From Corythucha ciliata (taxonomy: Eukaryota > Arthropoda > Insecta > Hemiptera > Tingidae), in assembly GCA_038030265.1 (NCBI GenBank), contig CM075942.1:45536751-45600750 (forward strand): a stretch of DNA of 64,000 nt, in the 5' to 3' direction. Below, in pieces: positions 57,301-64,000 of this stretch. Positions within the stretch are counted from its first letter, which is position 1. Each line of letters opens with the position of its first letter. The notes beneath the pieces were generated by a model that saw nothing but the letters and a program-made list of their open reading frames with translations, did no database searches and was not told the origin of the DNA. The position numbers were made by a program, and so were the translations under genes.

Positions 57301-57589
57301 GCAATCCTGCCTCGAAATCCTGATTTTTGGTTCAAAAACTGGTAATTTAGCTCACACAGTCAAAGGTCATCAAGGACCCCCCTCCCCCACACACACACAT
57401 CTTTGCCGCGGATTCTCGGTCCTCCATAACCAAACGTTCAACGTCACTTCTTGTGACGGGAACTTCCGAACACTACGATTTTAACAAATCTTTCAAACCC
57501 CGGTTTGACAAATTGTTTACAAATTCATACCTAAATTTCTCGCATTTTCACTCTTTCAAATACCAAATTTTGTGAAATTAGCTCTTTCT
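57300..57589. repeat. Degenerate periodic repeat, family B
   Basis: CTCGCATTTTCACTCTTTCAA / ATACCAAATTTTGTG units; includes a short CA-rich run near 57390. Confidence 0.45.
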
Positions 57590-57729
57590 GGAGGGTTGTA
57601 ATAGAAAAGTGAAACACGTGTGAGACGAGATGAGACCGAATTTTACAGCCATGTGATCATACATTTTAGCTGTCAAAGTCAAATTCATCTCGTCTCACAT
57701 GTGTTTCACTATTCTATGTACAGCCCTCC
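57590..57729. repeat. MITE-like hairpin (GGAGGG ends), about 46-bp arms
   Basis: GAAACACGTGTGAGACGAGA on the left pairs with TCTCGTCTCACATGTGTTTC on the right, extending outward to GGAGGGTTGTA / TACAGCCCTCC. 140 bp in all; abuts MITE M3 copy 2 one base further on. Confidence 0.85.
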
Positions 57730-57730
57730 T

Positions 57731-57862
57731 GGGGCCGTATTCCGATGCCGTGTGAAAATGCCGCAAAAAGCGGTTGCTATGGCGGGATAATGTTATTTCT
57801 TATTCTGCGTCCTTGGATCCCGCTCGCGGCATTTTTTCCCGACCGTTCAGAATAAGGCCCCT
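57731..57862. repeat. MITE-like element, family M3, copy 2
   Basis: GGGGCCGTATTCCGA to AGAATAAGGCCCC; aligns to the reverse complement of 4894-5018. Confidence 0.85.
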
Positions 57863-58115
57863 GGTGTGGCTCACTCGAAAAATTTACTTTCAAAGCTCAA
57901 CGTGGGTTCCACTTTTTCAAATACAAAATTTCGAGGAAACTGGCCCCTTTTATTCTCACGGTTCACCCCGTGTGCTCCGCTTGCCTTGCGTTACTGTGTT
58001 GTTGTTGCTCGCTGTGACTCGACAGAAACTGGAATGAATTTGATTGACCCTGAAAGTTGAGTATTTTTGCCTCAAATTCGAAGATTCGATTCTACAGAGA
58101 AAACCAATTTAGCCC
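57863..58115. repeat. Degenerate periodic repeat, family B
   Basis: CTTTTTCAAATACAAAATTTCGAGG-type units at about 57880-57960 and 58060-58110, ending in a C10 run. Confidence 0.45.
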
Positions 58116-60503
58116 CCCCCCCTCGCCACCACCACCACCTCTACCACCATCGCTTGTTTTTTGTCCAGAATGGTGAGATTTAGCCGCCGACCGTAAAAAA
58201 CCTCTAGCCGTGGCCGGGGGGGGGGGGGTTTAAACGTGTTCGTTTTTGGGTTTCCCGACGAATTCCTAGGGGGCATTGTTCGCCATAGCAAAAGCGCTTT
58301 TAACCCAGTCGTTGGGGGATGAATCATCAAGGATTGCACAAATCAAGAGCCCCAGAGTTTGGGAGAAGCACAAGACATCCAGTTCAGACGCCTCGACTGT
58401 ACGTGTCTCATATTGTTCGCCAAGGCTGTAAAATGAACGAAACTAATAAGCTTATAGTCGGCATCGGCAACACTTCATCGCGTAAAAATTTATTGCAGAA
58501 GAGCGTCTCGTTTTATAGGTTGAACGAGAAGTCGACGAAGAGGAAGAATAAAAAACGAAGAACAATTCGGCCTTGACCTTCAGTGAAGACGAATTTATTT
58601 TTATTTATTTCTACTGCTCGGCGGTCTTCTTCACGGATGTTAACATTTTTGTCGTGCGCTACAAAAATATATGTATAGTATTAGGGATCTCCCAGGGTCA
58701 GATGTTTCACGTAAAAGAAAGATGGGTCGTCTGGTTTTTGTTGATGACGATCACCAAAAGCTTCCAATTAAAACTGGTGTGTCCCCCTTCCCTACCGCCA
58801 TCAGTCGATTGGATTGAGCTGTCGGGTTTTAATGGAAAACATTGGTTTGAGTCAATACATCAATCTTGCGCTGTTGAAACCATAATTAGGGACAAGGGGA
58901 TTCCAACTAGCTTTGTATAAGATTTCTTGTATTTAAAATACCCTCTAATTATTGATAAGTGTAAGTACACGAGGAAATGTTGGCAAAATCGTGATTTCAC
59001 AAACTTAAATAACTGATTGAGCAGAAATGAACCCTCTCTTGTGAGTGAGTGGTTATCGAGGCGTGAAATTAGGGTTTTTGCGACGCCCCGCCTCTTCTAG
59101 GCGTTCTTTTAAAGATTTTAGATTATTGTAGAACTTGCTCGAGCGTTTAAAACTCAAGTAACTTTATTGATCTTTCTCTAATAACTAACTGTAGCGCGAA
59201 TTAATGTTTTCGTCGCTCTTGGGAAACTTTACCAAGAAAGAAACGCACAGGAAGAAAATTAGTGAGTCGCATATCTATATGATGGTAGGGGACACCCCCA
59301 TATCTCTTTGCCCCCACCCCCACCCATCATCACCCTGGTGCATGGTCGCAGAGTGGACATTCAAGGAAGTGTAAAACTGAATAAAAAGTTCATTTCATCC
59401 ACAAAAAAAAAATTTAGGGTGAATCGGTGACTTGCAACACGCCTTTGGTTTCCCTCTCACATATACGCCTTTTCACAATGTCCACAAAGCTGCTTCGTTT
59501 CATCGTGCCCTCCGGGGACTTTTCAATATTTCTAGCTTACAACTATTATTATGAATCATTCTACGGACAATTCAAAACCAGCAGGGGAGGGGGGTGTTTC
59601 TATCGAAGATTACATCATCGATGTACAAGAGACAGAAGATTCTATACTAACGAGAATTATGTGCAAAAATGCCTTCGAACAATGTCCTTAAGGCTTATTC
59701 ATGTTGTGAAAATTAGAGTCCGGGCATACCCGGGCTTTCACTTTCTTTTTTTTCGACATTTTGTCATCAAAATTACAATATGAAACCGCATATTAAATCG
59801 GTTCGACATTTTATTGCGAAAAATATTAAAATTCGCGAATTATCTCTTCGAAACAGACGTCGCATTTTTTATGTTTTATCTCGAAGACAATCTATAGGCG
59901 TTGTTATTATATTTAGGACAGCACGGAATTAGTTATTTTCTTCGTGTGCGGCAAATGGGAGGATATGACAACGGAAAAAATACGCATTTTTATGTTCTAT
60001 AAGAAACTCAAAATGCGTAGCAAACAGTGGCGGATGGAGACCCTTCATGAAACGGTGCGGGGAGGGTGTTTTACACGTATAATTCAGAATGTGAAGCCTT
60101 TGGTCCCTGGTGGAGGAGTCCCAATTAATCCGGAAATGGAGAGCCGAATAATCAACTAGAAAATGGTAAATTAAAGCGCTAGAAACTGGCTTTTGGACTC
60201 AAAACCGCCAATTCAGCCGTCCAACTGACACTTCCAGCCCCAATCGAGATATTGAATAATGAAAGATAACGAAACCTGAATTCCCTATTTTATCTCCACT
60301 CGAAAGGCCTCGAAAACTCTATCCGAAGTTAAACTTTAGCACTGTTTGAGGATGACTTCATAAAATGTTTGCAAAAAGTTCGCTGAAAAGATGCTAAAAT
60401 TGCTGCAAAGCTACGATCTTTACTATAGAATTACTGAAATGGTCTTAAGTCTTTGCCATGCCCAGTTTCTGGTTCGAATTTGTTCAGTACCACCATCAAA
60501 TTG
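58116..60503. other. Intergenic, nothing recognised
   Basis: A G11 run near 58217. The ORF at 58319-58576 ends in a lysine/arginine-rich tail but has no splice support or recognisable domain. A CAGTGGCGGATGGAGAC word near 60028 resembles the end of a DNA transposon. Confidence 0.4.
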
Positions 60504-60663
60504 TTAGGTAAAGCTGACTTCACATGTGAACTGTCAAAGCTCAAGCTTTAAGCTGTATCCCTGTATCCAATGAAATATTAGGAATCCCGGCGCGCGTTGC
60601 CCTTACATTGGCCACATAGCTGAAAGTCGTGGCTGTCACAGCTCGCATGTGAAGCCGCCTTAA
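60504..60663. repeat. MITE family M4, diverged copy
   Basis: Ends GACTTCACATGTGAACTGTC and GCTCGCATGTGAAGCCGCC-TTAA are imperfect complements; related to 62717-62878. Confidence 0.55.
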
Positions 60664-60920
60664 CTATCTTACGATTCGCTATTTACTGGGTATATTCGCT
60701 TCTAAATTGTGTGTTCTTAATGAAAACTTAATTAGGCATGGTCCCAAAATTCCTCCGGCTCAGAGGCCATTTGAAATAACTAAATCATGACACGGCACGA
60801 AATGTGTTCCCGGAGCAGGTCCATGACGATGGATTTGTCGTTGAGAAGGAAGAGCAAGACCTACGTGCCACCACAGACCACCCTCCCATAGCACTCACAC
60901 TCACTCACTTTCCTCTTCGT

Positions 60921-61000
60921 GGGGCCGTATTCATAGTCGTTACTCAAGCTAATTTGTTTATTTTGATTCAAAACAGATGTCTCACTATTATAACGACCGA
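60921..61000. repeat. MITE family M2, partial copy
   Basis: GGGGCCGTATTCATAGTCG followed by TTACTCAAGC matches the left end of 2174-2323; the right end is decayed. Confidence 0.65.
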
Positions 61001-61009
61001 TTTGAAGTG

Positions 61010-61310
61010 GCTGAAGCACCAAAAAAAACCCAAATTTTGCGGATTATTGGCACTCACGGAACCCAATTTTGCAGGATTTATTCCCTAAAAAATACAGTTT
61101 TACAGGATTGACACCCTAAAAAACAAATTGCGCGGGGTTGACCCTTTGAAAATTCCAATTTCACGGGGTCAGTTGACTCGTTGAAAAAAAAAAAAAAAAA
61201 ACAAAAAAAAAATATTTTCTCGGATTTGGGGCCTTTCAAAAAAGTAATCCCGCAAGTTTGTCTCTTTCGAAGTCCAAATTTCGCATATTTGACACAGAGT
61301 CCGATTTTTA
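61010..61310. repeat. Degenerate 31-bp periodic repeat, family B
   Basis: Successive units CCAAATTTTGCGG-ATT, CCCAATTTTGCAGG-ATTTATTCCC, ACAAATTGCGCGGG-GTTGACCC, interrupted by a poly-A run at 61184-61210. Confidence 0.7.
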
Positions 61311-61542
61311 TTAAATCCTTATCTAAATGCCCCCCTCCTCTGTGAAACGTTTGAAAAATTTGAGAGAGACTCAACTCAAATCTTCTTAAATTGTCCAAAG
61401 AACTTTTATCCCAAGATCCAAAGATGCTTTTATCCTAAGCATCCTAAGATCCTTGGGCAAAATCATTTTGTCCAAAGATGCTTTTATCTTAAGTTGCAAT
61501 TTGGTATTAGTCTATACGAGACTGATTATGTGTTGCCTCTTG

Positions 61543-62133
61543 AGCCGGCCACTCACGTGCAGTTTGAACTGTCAGTTCAAACTGTGAAGTTTGAACAGTC
61601 TCTTTCTTCTAAATTGAAACCAATTCCAAACTGTCAGTTTGGACTGTTCAGTTCAATCCCCCACACACGCACAGTTCAATTCTTCAGTTAACATAATGGA
61701 TTCGAATGAGCAGGACCGTACTGCCGTTCTCGGTTTAATTTGTGCAGTTATAAAAAATCTTTGAATACTAAAAAACGACAACAGTGGTACAAGGGCGGAA
61801 TCAAACTTCGGTTATCGGCTTGCTAAAAGAACTCAGTGAAGAACCATTGGGCCCCATCCCATCGTATGGGAGCGGGAACCGTGCGATTTCAACGTTAAGC
61901 GTCTTGAGCTTATCCGTCCGTCTTCACGAATAATGCATTTCGCTCCCTCCACTTCTTTTTCTACCTTTAGGTCAAAAACAGACACGTGGTATTGGCAATT
62001 GAACTGAGAACTGTACAGTTTAACTGTGCAGTTCACCTTAACTGAGACGAAATGACCACTCACGTGCAGTTTAGACTGTTCAGTTCCGGTTCAGTTCAAA
62101 CTGTCAGTTAAAACTGCACGTGAGTGGCGGGCT
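61543..62133. mobile_element. Inverted-repeat element with CACTCACGTGCAGTTT ends
   Basis: The left end GCCGGCCACTCACGTGCAG...ACTG is repeated in inverse at the right end (CTGCACGTGAGTGGCGGGC). A second copy of the end sequence at about 62052 makes the last 80 bp a palindrome. Many ACTGTTCAGTT / CAGTTCAAACTG words fill both subterminal regions, as subterminal transposase-binding repeats do in hAT-like elements (inference). About 590 bp, no transposase. Confidence 0.75.
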
Positions 62134-62139
62134 TTAAAA

Positions 62140-62360
62140 GAGAAACGTGGATCCCTTTCAAAAACAACATTTCCCAAATGTCTCGCAAAAAAAATTCCAC
62201 AAAACACATAAACAAGATTTCGGGGTTTAGCCCCCTCTGTTTGGCGGGTCTTCTTCAAAAATTAAATTTCACGGATTGGCTCATTCAACAAACGGGGGGC
62301 AGGTCTTCAGAAAAAAAATGAAATTTTGCGGTGTTGTCTCATTAAAAACAAATTCAGCGA
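62140..62360. repeat. Degenerate 31-bp periodic repeat, family B
   Basis: CTTCAAAAATTAAATTTCACGG-ATTGGCTCATT units; continues after a short inverted pair (ATGGACCCGTCGATGGATTATG at about 62358-62379 pairs with CATAATCCATCGATGGGTCCAT at about 62443). Confidence 0.55.
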
Positions 62361-62499
62361 TGGACCCGTCGATGGATTATGGTACAGAACTAACACATGA
62401 TGAATGTGAGGGAAGGATCAATCACTATGGAAACATAATCCATAATCCATCGATGGGTCCATCGATGAATGTAGGAACACGCCCGCATTGTTGACTAAA

Positions 62500-62665
62500 A
62501 AACATTATTTCCTGGGGTGGGCTCATTCAAATAACCAATTTCGCGGATTTTGCTCTTTCAAATCACTAGTTTCGCTGATCTGGTACTTTCAGGAACTATA
62601 ATTTCGCGGATTAGTCTCCCTTTAAAAACAAAATTGCGGGGTTGACTCATGCGAGACCAATGCTG
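62500..62665. repeat. 31-bp periodic repeat, family B, best-preserved tract
   Basis: Four consecutive units of 31 bp each from about 62521, all with CTCTTTCAAA...ATTTCGCGGATT, allowing a reliable unit length. Confidence 0.8.
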
Positions 62666-62716
62666 CCACTGTTCGAGAGAGTGAGAGAGAGAGCGAAACA
62701 CCTTAAGAAAACGTTG

Positions 62717-62878
62717 TAAAGCTTCCTTTACATGCAAGCTTTAAAACGCTGACCTGTGGGCTTCAACCGATCAGAGTCCACAGCCCGGAGCCGCGAGTCC
62801 GCGCTGTGGACTCGGAGCGCTCCGATTGGTTGAAACCAATCGCTCAGCTTTTTAAAGCTTGCATGTAAAGGCGGCTTA
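62717..62878. repeat. MITE family M4, full copy
   Basis: CCTTTACATGCAAGCTTTAAA on the left is inverted as TTTAAAGCTTGCATGTAAAGG on the right; inside are paired words around GATCAGAGTCCACAGC and GCTGTGGACTCGGAGCGC. An ORF (62728-63228 -) overlapping it is not a gene. Confidence 0.85.
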
Positions 62879-64000
62879 GCTGTTTGATTGCTGCAGGGGT
62901 CAAGTTCCTTCCTTTGCATCCCTTTGATACGGCCCGGAGTTTTTCCTTTTAAAAACATAAGAAGGCAAAACACGAAAACTGGAGATTTTATGACAAACAT
63001 CATTGTATTTTTTAGGCCAACAATAATTCGGGCCACTTCATGTCGATTTTTTGACTGATTCCGCTTCATTCTGTACGCACCAGTCCGGCCGGTTCGTGGC
63101 TTTTCTGAAGGGGGGGGGGGTTTATCCGCCGGAAAATTCTGTTTGGATCTTGAAAACGGGGCAAAACGGCCGATAACGCGTGAAGAACCCCTGTCATTGG
63201 TTTGAATCGTGCTCCAAACAGCAACCATGGTAGTGAGAGAAGGTTTAAAACAAAGTTACGGCAATAATCCATGCTCGGTCCCTCGTCTTCAGCGTAATCA
63301 TGGTAACATGATGGAAGCTCCCAGGATTGGCTATTACTAAAATATCTACGAATATAATAATTATCTATTGGCGATTGTAGCCAAGGAGGATAAAAATATA
63401 CATAAGAGGTTCAATAAAGGAGTGGGGGACGAGGACAGAACAAGTGGCGCGGCGGGTTACAAGAGTCAACAACTGAAGTCAATAGCGCCTGCGCTTAGAA
63501 CGCTTCCCCTCCTCTCATTCGGTTCTTTCAATCTTCCTCATTTTCAAGAGAAATGCAATAATTTCTTTGGGGAAAACTTAATTAAACGTTTAATTATTTG
63601 ATACATATCAATTATTAAATATTCAAGTTTTCGCCCAAAAAAATATAGCTTCCTCTGAAAGAGACTGCCTTTACGTTTCCTAACGAATGACTTTTCAAAG
63701 AAAAACAGATAACCATTATTTTAAAAAATAGGAGAAATTTATTTTTTTCTACAGAACTTAACGAAATTAAACAAATAGATGTATACCGTTCAAAATACTT
63801 ATAGGCCGGATCGTAGAGCATTGTGATGGGGCTTATCCTGAAAAAAGGTGGCGCATCGCCGTCGGTTTTTGATCTTGAACTGAATGCTGTATTTGGGAGC
63901 AGATATCTTAGAGGTAACTGGCTGAATCCTTCTTCATTCCCGCATCCGGCTCCTAGCATTTACTTTTACTCAGTGACATAATCAACTCAAAAATATAACA
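62879..64000. other. End of window, nothing recognised
   Basis: A G10 run near 63111. ORFs at 63368-63601 and 63615-63959 (-) show no domain. Confidence 0.45.

Noticed and set aside
62728..63228. 166-codon ORF on the minus strand
   Set aside because: Overlaps a MITE and a G10 run; no domain and low-complexity composition.

Overview
This is eukaryotic, almost certainly arthropod, nuclear DNA. Genes are split by GT-AG introns, polyadenylation signals follow two of the gene models, and most of the window is non-coding and full of transposon remains. A seven-transmembrane gustatory receptor with the arthropod C-terminal signature (TYxxxxxQ) and phase-0 3' introns argues for an arthropod. A DD41D mariner element and several non-LTR retrotransposon remnants fit. 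I cannot narrow the taxon from the sequence alone.

I can support three host genes, all on the + strand. (1) 7152-17410 is an eight-exon microcephalin (MCPH1) orthologue of 683 aa with three BRCT domains. It has an unusual 200-residue N-terminal extension rich in S/T-P sites. Its first intron (6.46 kb) holds a complete mariner-type transposon, and its second holds an inverted-repeat element. (2) 33461-34706 is a gustatory receptor of about 342 aa in four exons, assembled here from short 3' exons that simple ORF calling misses. (3) 43625-47334 is a small two-exon gene for a probable secreted or membrane-tethered polypeptide of unknown function; its second exon is less certain.

The rest is repeats. 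There are at least eight short inverted-repeat (MITE-like) families, several with two or three copies here. There is one mariner with 488-bp terminal inverted repeats. A foldback-like palindrome of about 1.47 kb is built from 138-bp subrepeats. There are four broken LINE copies, one with a poly(A) tail and a 14-bp target duplication, and a short Gypsy-type integrase relic. A 1.45-kb tandem duplication is almost identical between its two copies.

The most unusual property of the window is a set of dispersed, strongly degenerate tandem tracts with a 30-31 bp period. They fall into at least three sequence families, all carrying a CGCG(A/G)AT-like core, and together they cover roughly 7-8 kb. Runs of ten or more G or C are also frequent, about fifteen in 64 kb. 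I found no rRNA, no intact tRNA, no CRISPR array and no operon-like arrangement. The three genes have no evident functional link to each other.
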